A stretch of DNA of 64,000 bases from Ktedonobacter racemifer DSM 44963 (lineage in GTDB: Bacteria > Chloroflexota > Ktedonobacteria > Ktedonobacterales > Ktedonobacteraceae), in assembly GCF_000178855.1 (NCBI RefSeq), contig NZ_ADVG01000002.1, forward strand, positions 310,001 to 374,000, in the 5' to 3' direction. Below the pieces are notes generated by a model, which worked only from the letters and a program-made list of their open reading frames with translations, searched no databases and had not been told where the DNA came from. This document shows, piece by piece, positions 8,496-16,349 of the stretch (positions are counted from its first letter, which is position 1; the number at the start of each line of letters is the position of its first letter). Made by a program: the position numbers and the translations under genes.

Positions 8496-9263
8496 ATGAG
8501 CAAGGCAGTGAGTTTTCACACTTTCTATATTGATATATCTCAGGAAAACGCAGAAGAGCTAATTGGGAGTAGCTTAGAGACAAAGGGGCTGGTCACTTTT
8601 GATAAGATCCACTCCGTTGAAGAGTTACGTTTTTTTTGCGCAAAATTAGGCAAATCTCTTGCACACCGGGACTCAGACGAATATGGTGTAACGCGCATTG
8701 TCAAACATGACGCTTTGTTGCCTAAAGATAGTTACCAGGCTTTCACTGATGCAGCCCTAACGCTGCATACCGATGGAAGTAGTATCGCTGAACCGGCAAC
8801 ACTGGTTGTATTTTGGTGCGCTGAACCAGGGGAAACAGGCGGTTTATCTCTCTTCGTTGATGGGAAGCACATCTATCAACTTCTCGCAACACGGCATCCA
8901 TATGTCCTTCAAACGCTTGCTAAGCCACGCTCAGTTATCTTTGCCGGTGCAGAAACGCCGCTAGAAAGTTCTATTTTTAGCACACTCCCTAGTGGCAAAC
9001 TTTGTATCAGATTCCGTTATGATAGCCTGGGATACTACTCTGCCCCCGTCAGTAGCGTCCTTCCCATTTTCCTGGAACTACTAGACCAACACAAGATCGT
9101 GTTTGCTTTACAGAAGCACCAGGGCTACATCGTACAAAACAGGCGATGGTTACACGGTAGGACGGCATTTAGCGGGGGAAGGGAGATGTATAGAATCTTG
9201 CTCCAAACAGCAACGAATACACCTATTGGGCAGCGCATCCATCCTGGCTTCGGCCCCGATTAA
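8496..9263 (+). CDS. TauD/TfdA-like Fe(II)/2-oxoglutarate-dependent oxygenase
   Basis: A 255-residue protein with the facial triad expected of TauD/TfdA or clavaminate-synthase-like enzymes. HTD lies at about residue 90 (TLHTDGSS), and a distal His at about residue 220 (RRWLHGRTAF) is followed by the 2-oxoglutarate-binding Arg region (GGREMYRILLQ). The family couples decarboxylation of 2-oxoglutarate to hydroxylation or related chemistry. It opens the predicted lasso operon behind its own promoter. Related oxygenases beta-hydroxylate Asp in some lasso peptides, which gives a plausible role here as tailoring enzyme, possibly on the Asp, Glu or Tyr residues of the precursor. That role is inferred from position. 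Confidence 0.75.
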   Translation: MSKAVSFHTFYIDISQENAEELIGSSLETKGLVTFDKIHSVEELRFFCAKLGKSLAHRDSDEYGVTRIVKHDALLPKDSYQAFTDAALTLHTDGSSIAEPATLVVFWCAEPGETGGLSLFVDGKHIYQLLATRHPYVLQTLAKPRSVIFAGAETPLESSIFSTLPSGKLCIRFRYDSLGYYSAPVSSVLPIFLELLDQHKIVFALQKHQGYIVQNRRWLHGRTAFSGGREMYRILLQTATNTPIGQRIHPGFGPD

Positions 9264-9474
9264 AACAGAATGGTTTTGTAGGACACAACGTGCTAGTACA
9301 TCATACATAAGTATGACTTGTCGTCGAGAAGACCTGTTTAGCTCACGAACAATTGCAAAGAAGCGCGAATAAACTGAGTGATTTATAAGAGAGAACAAAT
9401 TAATTTCCACCCTGAGATTCTAGAGAGGTTGCTTCGGGTGAGTCACTTTGACTGATACCGTAGGAGGCTACGCA

Positions 9475-9870
9475 ATGGAAAGGGCATCCAATCAAAGCGA
9501 AATAGCGCGGCTCTTGAACCAGATTGAAACCGAATATATCTCAGCAACGCGGGGTATATCTGGTTTAAAGGCACGCGGCATTAATGCCGCTGCTACAACC
9601 AATATTGGTGCTTTCCTGCATCAAATGCAATTGCAACACACCCAAACCAAGATTCTGATGCTGCCTCTCGGATCATGGGGTAAACGACTAGGAAGTTTGC
9701 TCGCAACCGATATGAGCGAGGCCTTTAAAGGAATGAAGTCACTGTTTGTGCAAGAGCCTGGTATTGATCCTCAAAGGTATCAAACCGTGGTTTCTAGTCT
9801 CACTGCGGAATGGAATGCGCATCAGACGCAGTTTGACTTCTTTTTAGCTTCCGGCCAGCGTCAGCTCTGA
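9475..9870 (+). CDS. hypothetical protein in the lasso locus, 131 aa
   Basis: I do not recognise this family. ATG 9475 is chosen over the upstream in-frame start because AGGAGG sits at 9462-9467. The sequence is mainly helical and polar, with a Gly/Leu-rich middle (LMLPLGSWGKRLGSLLATDMSEAFKGMKSLF). It has no signal peptide, no clear membrane segment and no Cys motif. It lies between the oxygenase and a second unknown gene, 23 bases ahead of the latter, so the two are likely translated from one message. It could be an adaptor, an immunity protein or a partner for a tailoring enzyme. Confidence 0.6.
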   Translation: MERASNQSEIARLLNQIETEYISATRGISGLKARGINAAATTNIGAFLHQMQLQHTQTKILMLPLGSWGKRLGSLLATDMSEAFKGMKSLFVQEPGIDPQRYQTVVSSLTAEWNAHQTQFDFFLASGQRQL

Positions 9871-9893
9871 TAGCAAAGGATGGCAACACAATC

Positions 9894-10271
9894 ATGATTG
9901 GTATTATCGCTACTGATGACGTGGTAAAGACGATGAACACGACGAAAGAGTGCCTTTTTATTCTCTGTAGGAAAGAGGCACGAAGAGCGTTGGTTGACGA
10001 ACTGTCCGATAAAATTGAAGCGGCTCAACTGCGTAAGGATGCAACAGGGGAAGCACGTATCGCCTTGTATGGGGAAACACAAGTAGATAAGCAAGGGTTT
10101 CTCCTTCTCTCTTGGGATCGGACACAATCATCAGAGAGATTTCGCAATGTTATTCGGCACTTTCTTCAGGATGAGGATGTGATCGATTACCTCTCTGCAC
10201 CTCTTCGCATCTTTTCTGTGTCTTCAGAAGATGTCGGGCTGATACAAAACGAGGAGACAGCTCAAGCGTAA
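9894..10271 (+). CDS. hypothetical protein in the lasso locus, 125 aa
   Basis: Unrecognised. The frame follows the 131-aa gene by 23 bases. Two starts are possible: ATG 9894, or ATG 9933 (MNTTKECLFIL). The protein has alternating strands and helices (ECLFILCRKEARRALVDELSDKIEAAQL, GFLLLSWDR, RFRNVIRHFLQDEDVIDYL), suggesting a small alpha/beta fold without obvious catalytic residues. It precedes the precursor candidate by 175 bases. The conserved-looking two-gene unit with the previous ORF argues for a function tied to the cluster. Confidence 0.55.
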   Translation: MIGIIATDDVVKTMNTTKECLFILCRKEARRALVDELSDKIEAAQLRKDATGEARIALYGETQVDKQGFLLLSWDRTQSSERFRNVIRHFLQDEDVIDYLSAPLRIFSVSSEDVGLIQNEETAQA

Positions 10272-10293
10272 TGCCCGGGACAGAGGTAGCAGA

Positions 10294-10326
10294 CATGAGC
10301 TGTTTGTCTTGGAGAGACGGCTCATG
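10294..10326 (+). promoter_or_regulatory. hairpin upstream of the precursor gene
   Basis: CATGAGC (10294-10300) pairs perfectly with GCTCATG (10320-10326), and inner GTCT and AGAC extend the stem. There is no U-run, so it is not a classic terminator. It may be an RNA processing or stability element in front of the precursor message. Confidence 0.4.
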
Positions 10327-10446
10327 CCTGGTCAACCTTATTCCTCATGTGGCTGAAGTGAATTGATCAGGGACAGAACTATGAGTACCTATCGCTTCTC
10401 TTCGAAGAGAAGGATGGGAATGAAGACGCGAAAGGAGTATCTTAAC

Positions 10447-10623
10447 ATGCAGCATCAAGTTACCTCCTCTTCTACACAAGGACAGGGGCAAGTATCCGCA
10501 GCGATCTCACGACGGCTCGCGCTTACCTCAGCAGCAATTCGGCCTGCCGGGCGCATCAAAGCAAAAACGGGGTCGGGCGGAAACTCGAAGGAATATGATA
10601 GCTACTATGAAAATCGTGCGTAA
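10447..10623 (+). CDS. candidate lasso-peptide precursor, 58 aa
   Basis: This small gene sits immediately before the cyclase and B1-B2 genes, the usual precursor position. ATG 10447 is preferred because AAAGGAG lies at 10431-10437; the frame is open further upstream to 10363. Lasso leaders carry Thr at position -2, and T41 with G42 before S43 would give core SGGNSKEYDSYYENRA, with Asp9 (or Glu7) as ring acceptor and a Tyr-rich tail able to plug the ring. An alternative is core start at G42 with Glu8. The leader has Pro33 but lacks the Tyr of the common YxxP recognition motif, and the Pro-to-Thr spacing is shorter than usual. Ser1 would be less common than Gly1. Core assignment is therefore tentative. 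Confidence 0.6.
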   Translation: MQHQVTSSSTQGQGQVSAAISRRLALTSAAIRPAGRIKAKTGSGGNSKEYDSYYENRA

Positions 10624-10635
10624 GCTGGCGCACAT

Positions 10636-10667
10636 GAGCCAGTCATCACGCTCGTGATGACTGGCTC
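10636..10667 (+). promoter_or_regulatory. strong hairpin between precursor and cyclase genes
   Basis: GAGCCAGTCATCAC (10636-10649) and its exact complement (10654-10667) form a 14-bp stem with a GCTC loop. It starts 13 bases after the precursor stop, and flanking CACAT and ATGTG can extend it past a bulge. No T-run follows. A partial terminator or mRNA-stabilising element that raises precursor over enzyme transcript is the likely role, as at other RiPP loci. Confidence 0.6.
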
Positions 10668-10776
10668 TCATATGTGAGATCAGAAGAGGCCAGCGCGCAG
10701 AGTGAAGACATCTTTAACTTTTTCTGTACCTGGCTTCTTGGGTGAAACGTGACATTGAAAATGGAGAGTGTAATAT

Positions 10777-12567
10777 ATGTTACAGGATATACTACATGCA
10801 GGATTTGCTGGCATAAAAAGATCATGGGGCGATAATATCTCTTCATTGAAGTTGCGTTATCAACAGATGGTAGAACATGATCAGCCTTCTAGACCATCTC
10901 TTTTTTCTCGTTCTCGGTATGATAGAGCAGGGGATCTGGGGATCCAACAATTGTATGCTCATCAATTAACAGCAACCCACCAGTCTGAGCGAGAAAATAG
11001 GCTCTTCCTTGCGGGAATTACATCTTCGGAAACAATCGCCAGGCTTATGAGCCAACATGATCCTCAGAGTCTTCTCACTGAACAAAAGCTTTTCTGTGAA
11101 GACCGTCTACATGATCTGGCAGGATGTTGGGTTTCAGAGGAAAAGGTTGTCCTTTTCAAAACTGAAACTAGTAATGAAACTCCATTTTATCGAAGGCATG
11201 GGGAGAGTCTCTCCTGGTCTACAAACCCTTCAGACCTCGTTGAGCCTGGAGACGCTCTGGATTCTGCTGCACTTACTGCATGCTGTAGAGGCGATGATGC
11301 CTTTGTCTATCATCATCTCTCCTGGGTTCGAGCTGGTACAGCTGTTGTGTTGACACCTCATAGTGAACAGGTGTTCCCTCTCTCAAAACCGACAGCCGCT
11401 CCTGTTCCGCATTGTATCACCTTAGAAGATTGGGCTGCGCTTACGCATGACACACTGCTTGATGCTTTGCGGCCATTGGTACGATTGGGACAGAAAATAG
11501 GCGTGCTTCTTAGCGGCGGGATTGATTCTGCGGCCCTTGCCGCAGCTCTTGCCGAACTGGGCACAGATGTGGTCGCCTATCATATTGAGTTTGAGCATCC
11601 ATCTGCAAGTGAAGCGTATTTTGCACAAGCGGTCTGCGATGCTTTGCAGATTCCACTGCATACAGTTGTTGGAAGTACTGGCGCTGACTATCTCACCCTC
11701 TCTAGCTATAACGCAGCTCCTCATCCTTATGGACATCCTGCGCTTAGGTGGTTTGAGCAAATTGCGCAGAAACTTGCGAGCGATCAGGTGCATGTGCTGG
11801 TGACGGGACGATATGGTGATGTTACCTTTGGCCCACGCGAGTCCTATGTTCTTGGGCAGATTCTGCGTGATCCCGTTCCGTTACGAGACAAAGGCACGGT
11901 GCTGCTTCATACTCTCTCTACCAATTGGTTTCTTTCAGATATCTTTCGGAGTATTTTTGCTTCACATTCGCTGATCAGTACTCGTACACTAACAACTTCG
12001 GGACAAACGCCTCAGACTCACGCGCGGCAAGCCGATTTTCTGATCGATTGTGATCTAGAGAAGATGAAAACGATTGAGTGTTGCTCTGATTTTGCCAGTG
12101 AAACGACACTTGACTTTTCTCCTCAAGATCTCGCGGTGGAGTCAATTTGGCGGCAATATCAGGTCCGTGCTGTCCATCCATATAGGGAGCCAGCCATTCA
12201 AGCATTTGCGGCTCATCTTCCTGATAGCTATCGTCTTATCCCATATCAAGGGCAGAAAATTCAAAAACCAGCTTTGCGATTGGCGTTTGCTCATCGTTTA
12301 CCTGCGGCTATTGTCCAGCGTTGTCGAGGTATGTGGCCCAATGCTGTTGGTCAGCAATTTTGTTTATCTCAGAAGGACTTACTCGCTGAGTTGTTAGGAA
12401 AGCCAGAAACCATCCTTGCCCGTCAAGGCATCATTGATCAGCAGAAGCTTTTTGTTGTTCTCAGCCAGGATCGGTTCATCCGTGCGAATTATCATACGCT
12501 TATCGCAACAGCAATGGTGGAGCGTTTTTTACAAACGTATCAGAAGGAAGGAGTGAGGATAGGATGA
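10777..12567 (+). CDS. lasso peptide macrolactam synthetase (asparagine synthetase-like, C protein)
   Basis: The 596-residue protein has the ATP-pyrophosphatase loop LLSGGIDSAALAAAL at about residues 243-257, preceded by a ~200-residue domain in the position of the class II amidotransferase half. It lacks an N-terminal Cys2 nucleophile, so it does not hydrolyse glutamine; this is typical of lasso cyclases. Such enzymes adenylate the Asp or Glu side chain of the core and form the isopeptide bond with the freed N-terminus. GGAGAG lies before ATG 10777. The stop overlaps the next start (ATGA), showing translational coupling to the B1-B2 gene. Plain asparagine synthetase is unlikely given the neighbour. 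Confidence 0.85.
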   Translation: MLQDILHAGFAGIKRSWGDNISSLKLRYQQMVEHDQPSRPSLFSRSRYDRAGDLGIQQLYAHQLTATHQSERENRLFLAGITSSETIARLMSQHDPQSLLTEQKLFCEDRLHDLAGCWVSEEKVVLFKTETSNETPFYRRHGESLSWSTNPSDLVEPGDALDSAALTACCRGDDAFVYHHLSWVRAGTAVVLTPHSEQVFPLSKPTAAPVPHCITLEDWAALTHDTLLDALRPLVRLGQKIGVLLSGGIDSAALAAALAELGTDVVAYHIEFEHPSASEAYFAQAVCDALQIPLHTVVGSTGADYLTLSSYNAAPHPYGHPALRWFEQIAQKLASDQVHVLVTGRYGDVTFGPRESYVLGQILRDPVPLRDKGTVLLHTLSTNWFLSDIFRSIFASHSLISTRTLTTSGQTPQTHARQADFLIDCDLEKMKTIECCSDFASETTLDFSPQDLAVESIWRQYQVRAVHPYREPAIQAFAAHLPDSYRLIPYQGQKIQKPALRLAFAHRLPAAIVQRCRGMWPNAVGQQFCLSQKDLLAELLGKPETILARQGIIDQQKLFVVLSQDRFIRANYHTLIATAMVERFLQTYQKEGVRIG

Positions 12568-13547
12568 GCAGAAGCGGTGAAGACACCCAGGCGCTTCCAT
12601 CACAAGAGCATACTCAAGCACGTGTGCGGTTGACACCCTTTGTTGCGTTTGCGCGTGTTGACGAAATGGGGGTTCTGGTGAATGCCGCATCAGATCTGTA
12701 TTATGAACTGGACCCATGTCAGTCTCTTCTGTGTTCAGCCTTACTCACGACAGACACGGTTGAGGATGCCATTGTGCTTCTTCGCCAGGATATTGAGGGC
12801 TCTGATACAGAACTCCGCCAGGCGCTTGAGGCGTTCCAGGATCACTTAGAGCACCTTGGCCTTCTAGAACCAACCGTTGAACAGGGAGCATCACCAGATC
12901 ATGGGTACCCAAGGCCTCGCCCAAGCATGATACGACCGGCAGTGATAGTACAACCAGCGTTGCAATCCCCTCTCTGGGTCAGATCGTGGCAACGACTCTC
13001 GTGGGATATATTCTTTGCTAAGCAAAATATGTCAATGGTATGCCCTCATATTTCCTGCCGAGCACGCATGCGTGCAATCATACAGGCAATACATGTACTT
13101 CTCATCTATCGCCGAGAGGAGCGATGGATTGCACCCTGTCTCCGATTCCTTGAGCAGATACGCCCTTCCTCTTCTGCTCTTTCGTCGCTTCCGTCAGATG
13201 AGATGCTATCTCTCGCGCGCCGTGAATTGCTGACAAGCCAGGTACCTATGCATCTTTTGTTCCTATTTGGGCCTCCTGCTTCGTTAGAAGAAAATGAAGA
13301 GTCAAAGGGGCTGTGTATCCCACGTTCTTTAGGGCTCTGTGCTTATCTGCGTGCGCTTGGGTTGCCAGCACAACTGGTTCTGGCGTGCGCGAGATTCTCC
13401 TATGGCTCAGGAACACAAGCGTATCATGCCTGGACAGAAGTAGCCACACATCCAATCAACGAAGCGCCCGAAATTGTTTTTGGCTATGCGGAGCTTATGC
13501 GGTTTCCTGTTCTTGCTGAAGATATAGAGAATGCAATGAGAAGGTGA
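12564..13547 (+). CDS. lasso peptide B1-B2 fusion: PqqD-like leader binder plus transglutaminase-like protease
   Basis: Residues about 12-95 look like a PqqD-type RiPP recognition element (FVAFARVDEMGVLVNAASDLYYEL, ending FQDHLEHLGLL). Residues about 150-327 match the lasso B2 cysteine protease: catalytic Cys in GLCIPRSLGLCAYLRALGLPAQLVL (about residue 251), His in AYHAWTEV (about 288) and a following acidic residue (INEAPE). B1 delivers the leader and B2 cuts it from the core. Many systems encode the two separately; here they form one chain with a ~50-residue linker. It overlaps the cyclase by ATGA and the kinase by GTGA. Confidence 0.82.
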   Translation: MSRSGEDTQALPSQEHTQARVRLTPFVAFARVDEMGVLVNAASDLYYELDPCQSLLCSALLTTDTVEDAIVLLRQDIEGSDTELRQALEAFQDHLEHLGLLEPTVEQGASPDHGYPRPRPSMIRPAVIVQPALQSPLWVRSWQRLSWDIFFAKQNMSMVCPHISCRARMRAIIQAIHVLLIYRREERWIAPCLRFLEQIRPSSSALSSLPSDEMLSLARRELLTSQVPMHLLFLFGPPASLEENEESKGLCIPRSLGLCAYLRALGLPAQLVLACARFSYGSGTQAYHAWTEVATHPINEAPEIVFGYAELMRFPVLAEDIENAMRR

Positions 13548-14608
13548 AGGATAGTACAAAAATGATAAAACCAGAGAAATATGACACATTCTTTCAACAG
13601 CAGGTGCGAGTGCAGTATCCGCAAGTGCCGAAAAATGATGTTCAGTTCTTAGAGCTAGCAGGACGAGGGCCTGGTACCGAGCGAACATATTTCCTGTTTC
13701 GGGTGAAGAGCAAGTACTGGTCAGGTATACTGCAAGCTTATCACGATTCCTATCGTCACGATGATGTGTTTGCCTGGAATACTCATCAGTCGCTTGAAGA
13801 GTGGCTTGAGCACCGTGTGAACCTTCTACGCCACCTTGAGCAATGGGACTATCCTGCCCCTGTGCTGATTCCCTCGCGCGGTGGAGCGTTATGCCGTGCT
13901 GAAAACTGGACTTTGCTGATGACATCGTTTCTTCCAGGGACCGTAGACGGCCAGTCGCTCTCAACCTTTGAGCATATTGGGGCCACATTAGGGCGTTTAC
14001 ATCAGCTCCCACTGCCTTCCAATCATCCATTCTCATGCTGGAATCAGACAACGATGCATGCATCCTTTCAGCGCTTTCTGTCGCTTGCATCTGTGCCAAA
14101 AGCACACCAGGAGTTGTACAAGTGGATACAACGCACATTTGAGCACGTCTTCTTGCCGATATCGCTACCGCAAACGCTGGTACACGGCGATGTGTGGGTT
14201 CCTAATGTACTCTTTAAAGAGGGTATAGCGTCTCTGATTGATTGGGAATTTGCTGGCCTCGGCCCAGCAGTATTGGATCTGGGAGTATTTTTGCTCTTTG
14301 GACAATGTGATTCACAAGGTGATCTTCCTGATATCGTGGATCGAGCACGCCTACGAGCAAGTATGAAAGGTTATCGCCAATGGCGCGCATTGACGACTGC
14401 AGAACAAGATTTTCTTCCTCATGCCGTACGCTTTGCAGTTGCGTGGCGAGCCGCACTGGTGTTGTTGCGTTCACAGAAACGTCAGTGGCCTGACGCCATG
14501 CAAAATGGCCTCAAACGATTACAGAAGAGTTATTGTTTGGCAGAGACCATGGCATCTTGTGGGCAAGATCTTTTCTCAGAGGAGGGTGATGAGGCCTATG
14601 AGAGATAA
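13544..14608 (+). CDS. APH-family phosphotransferase (small-molecule or peptide kinase)
   Basis: The aminoglycoside phosphotransferase/choline kinase fold is shown by the Brenner motif LVHGDVWVPNVLF (about residue 211) and the metal-binding Asp in SLIDWEFAGLGPAVLDLG. The start is GTG 13544, overlapping the protease stop by four bases; ATG 13562 is an alternative. Coupling to the lasso genes suggests phosphorylation of the peptide, as known for paeninodin-type lasso peptides, although the enzyme there is an HPr-kinase-like protein, not an APH. Self-protection by phosphorylating the product is another possibility. The substrate is not deducible from sequence. Confidence 0.72.
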   Translation: MKDSTKMIKPEKYDTFFQQQVRVQYPQVPKNDVQFLELAGRGPGTERTYFLFRVKSKYWSGILQAYHDSYRHDDVFAWNTHQSLEEWLEHRVNLLRHLEQWDYPAPVLIPSRGGALCRAENWTLLMTSFLPGTVDGQSLSTFEHIGATLGRLHQLPLPSNHPFSCWNQTTMHASFQRFLSLASVPKAHQELYKWIQRTFEHVFLPISLPQTLVHGDVWVPNVLFKEGIASLIDWEFAGLGPAVLDLGVFLLFGQCDSQGDLPDIVDRARLRASMKGYRQWRALTTAEQDFLPHAVRFAVAWRAALVLLRSQKRQWPDAMQNGLKRLQKSYCLAETMASCGQDLFSEEGDEAYER

Positions 14609-14642
14609 TCATTGCACGAAAAGAAAGGAGAAGTAGAAAGAG

Positions 14643-15482
14643 ATGAAGGAAGAAAAAAAGGGGAGCTTGATCTTTTTGCTTATTGAGCATTCATTCCTTA
14701 CCACGCTCGTAGATGAGATACAACAGGTGCTCTTCACCACACCAAATGTGATATGTCTTCCTAGTAAGACGGAACTACTAGCCAATCTGTTGACTTCTGA
14801 ACAGGACGCTTTTCAAATCTGCGATGCGCATATGGGAAGCCGATGGCGCAAAGACTATCCTGATTCGGTGGTATTGCTTGCCTGCTCCACGTCTGCTGAT
14901 GAAATACTCAGTGATTCTGTTGATTACGTGCTTGAGCCTCAAATTTTCATCGAGCAGTTGCGTGGAATTATGTTTGCAGAGCAGAGCCGGCGCGCGCTCA
15001 TCAATCGCCGCCTGCAGGTGGCAATAAAGCGTCATTGCTTCGACTATACCGCAACTGGCTATGTGCTTAACGAGGCGCGAACACAGATGTTACTGATTCC
15101 TAAAGGGAACCAGTGGTTTCCACCTGGTGGACACGTTGAAGATGGTGAGTTTCCAGATGAGGCACTTCGAAGGGAAGTGCAAGAGGAGACAGGATATACG
15201 GTCAATTTCTTGGGACAGCAGGCTTGTGTTGGAATGCAGATTGGTGATGCGCAGGTGCATCCGCAGCCCTATTTAATTCTCTGTGAGGATCTTCAGACAC
15301 ATTCCCACTATGATTTTCTCTATCTCATAGCTGCTCATACCCAGGTTGGCGCATCAGAGTTTGAGGGGCAATGGATGGATTTCGCACGCATCGAGGACCT
15401 GGATACACCTGAACATGTGAAATGGGTTGCAAAGCAACTGAGAGCATCATATCGTATGCTTTCACAAATTTCGGCACCGTAA
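14643..15482 (+). CDS. NUDIX hydrolase with N-terminal receiver-like domain
   Basis: Residues about 1-125 resemble a degenerate receiver (LIFLLIEHSF, then FQICDAHMG and VVLLACSTSADEILSDSVDYVLEP) that lacks the usual acidic pair. Residues about 135-270 are NUDIX with an intact box (GGHVEDGEFPDEALRREVQEETGY). ATG 14643 has AAAGGAG 12 bases upstream and follows the kinase by 34 bases, so it is the last gene of the cluster. NUDIX genes are not standard lasso components; here it may remove a nucleotide by-product or nucleotidyl group. The receiver similarity is weak. Confidence 0.7.
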   Translation: MKEEKKGSLIFLLIEHSFLTTLVDEIQQVLFTTPNVICLPSKTELLANLLTSEQDAFQICDAHMGSRWRKDYPDSVVLLACSTSADEILSDSVDYVLEPQIFIEQLRGIMFAEQSRRALINRRLQVAIKRHCFDYTATGYVLNEARTQMLLIPKGNQWFPPGGHVEDGEFPDEALRREVQEETGYTVNFLGQQACVGMQIGDAQVHPQPYLILCEDLQTHSHYDFLYLIAAHTQVGASEFEGQWMDFARIEDLDTPEHVKWVAKQLRASYRMLSQISAP

Positions 15483-15565
15483 AGATGTAAAAATGCTATA
15501 AAATATGTATGTTGTGCTTTGCACATAACGTGCATTGAGGGCTGAAGCTGCAATCTTGCTGATAA

Positions 15566-15781
15566 CTATTTATCAGCAGCGTCAGGAATATCTTCGATGA
15601 GCTGCGTTACAGGGACCTGTAACAGCTTCGCGATCCGTTCAAGCGTCGAGAGCTGCACGTCTGTTGTGGGATTATTCCAGAGTTTATGGGCCGTCCCGAG
15701 AGAAATATTGGCCTGGCGAACAAGGTCAATCTGTTTGATGCCTTTAGAAACGGCAATTTCTTGGATGCGTAATCGATACAT
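15566..15781 (-). CDS. small XRE-family DNA-binding protein, 71 aa
   Basis: The whole protein is one Cro/C1-type helix-turn-helix (RIQEIAVSKGIKQIDLVRQANISLGTAHKLWNN, then LSTLERIAKLLQVPVTQLIED). It converges on the lasso operon's NUDIX gene and diverges from a second small XRE gene. A 22-bp palindrome lies in the shared promoter region. Autoregulation through that site is likely but not proven. Confidence 0.8.
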   Translation of the reverse strand: MYRLRIQEIAVSKGIKQIDLVRQANISLGTAHKLWNNPTTDVQLSTLERIAKLLQVPVTQLIEDIPDAADK

Positions 15782-15874
15782 AGCGTCCTAGCTGGTGGGA
15801 TCACACACCATGCTTTCTTCTTTCTTCATTCTGTTTTACTAAGCATACCAAACAAGATACAGTTTGTACATAGC

Positions 15875-15896
15875 AGTTAAACATATATGTTTAACT
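15875..15896. promoter_or_regulatory. 22-bp perfect palindrome between divergent XRE genes
   Basis: The half-site AGTTAAACATA (15875-15885) is followed directly by its complement (15886-15896) with no spacer. It lies 94 bases before the start of the minus-strand XRE gene and 140 bases before the plus-strand one. It is a strong operator candidate for either. Confidence 0.5.
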
Positions 15897-16036
15897 AGTA
15901 TCGTTTGATTACAAACCACATTTCTTCAATCAAAGAAAATGTTGAAGAATGCACGAAGACAGAGATGTTCTTTGATTGCGCATGGAAAGGTTTCTTCTCT
16001 ATGGCGTAATGTTTCTGACAAGGAGGAGGAATACTG

Positions 16037-16279
16037 ATGGGTGCAAAACACACAGGGTGGCAATTGAGAGTTCGCGAGACTGCGGAAGCACAACAACTTG
16101 ACCGCGAAGGACTTGCAGCGCGCTCTGGGCTACCGCTGGAGACGATTTCGCCTTTATGGGAGGACGAACGAGCCGATACCTCTGTTGCGACCTTAGCAAT
16201 CATTGCGAAGGCCCTTCATGTCCCTCTTTTGACGCTTCTTCAAGATGCGCCTGAAGAGAGAAGCGCAGAAGAAGCTTAG
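16037..16279 (+). CDS. small XRE-family DNA-binding protein, 80 aa
   Basis: A single helix-turn-helix domain (LRVRETAEAQQLDREGLAARSGLPLETISPLWEDE, VATLAIIAKALHVPLLTLLQD) with a short acidic tail. AAGGAGGAGG precedes the ATG. It is paralogous in layout to the 71-aa protein on the other strand, sharing the PVTQL/PLLTL-type ending. A weak hairpin with a TGTTTT tail follows the stop (about 16291-16316). Confidence 0.75.
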   Translation: MGAKHTGWQLRVRETAEAQQLDREGLAARSGLPLETISPLWEDERADTSVATLAIIAKALHVPLLTLLQDAPEERSAEEA

Positions 16280-16320
16280 GACCGAAAAGTCATGCCTTCC
16301 CTCCTGGCATTGTTTTGCTC

Positions 16321-16349
16321 TTGACAATCAAGTAGGCAATATTTATATT
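16321..16349 (+). promoter_or_regulatory. sigma-70-type promoter
   Basis: Consensus TTGACA (16321-16326), 17-base spacer, TATATT (16344-16349). The downstream gene starts at 16498, so a leader of about 140 bases is predicted. AT-rich repeats surround the -10 box. Confidence 0.55.

Noticed and set aside
10777..12567. Plain asparagine synthetase B
   Set aside because: The N-terminal Cys needed for glutaminase activity is absent and the gene is translationally coupled to a lasso-type B1-B2 gene.
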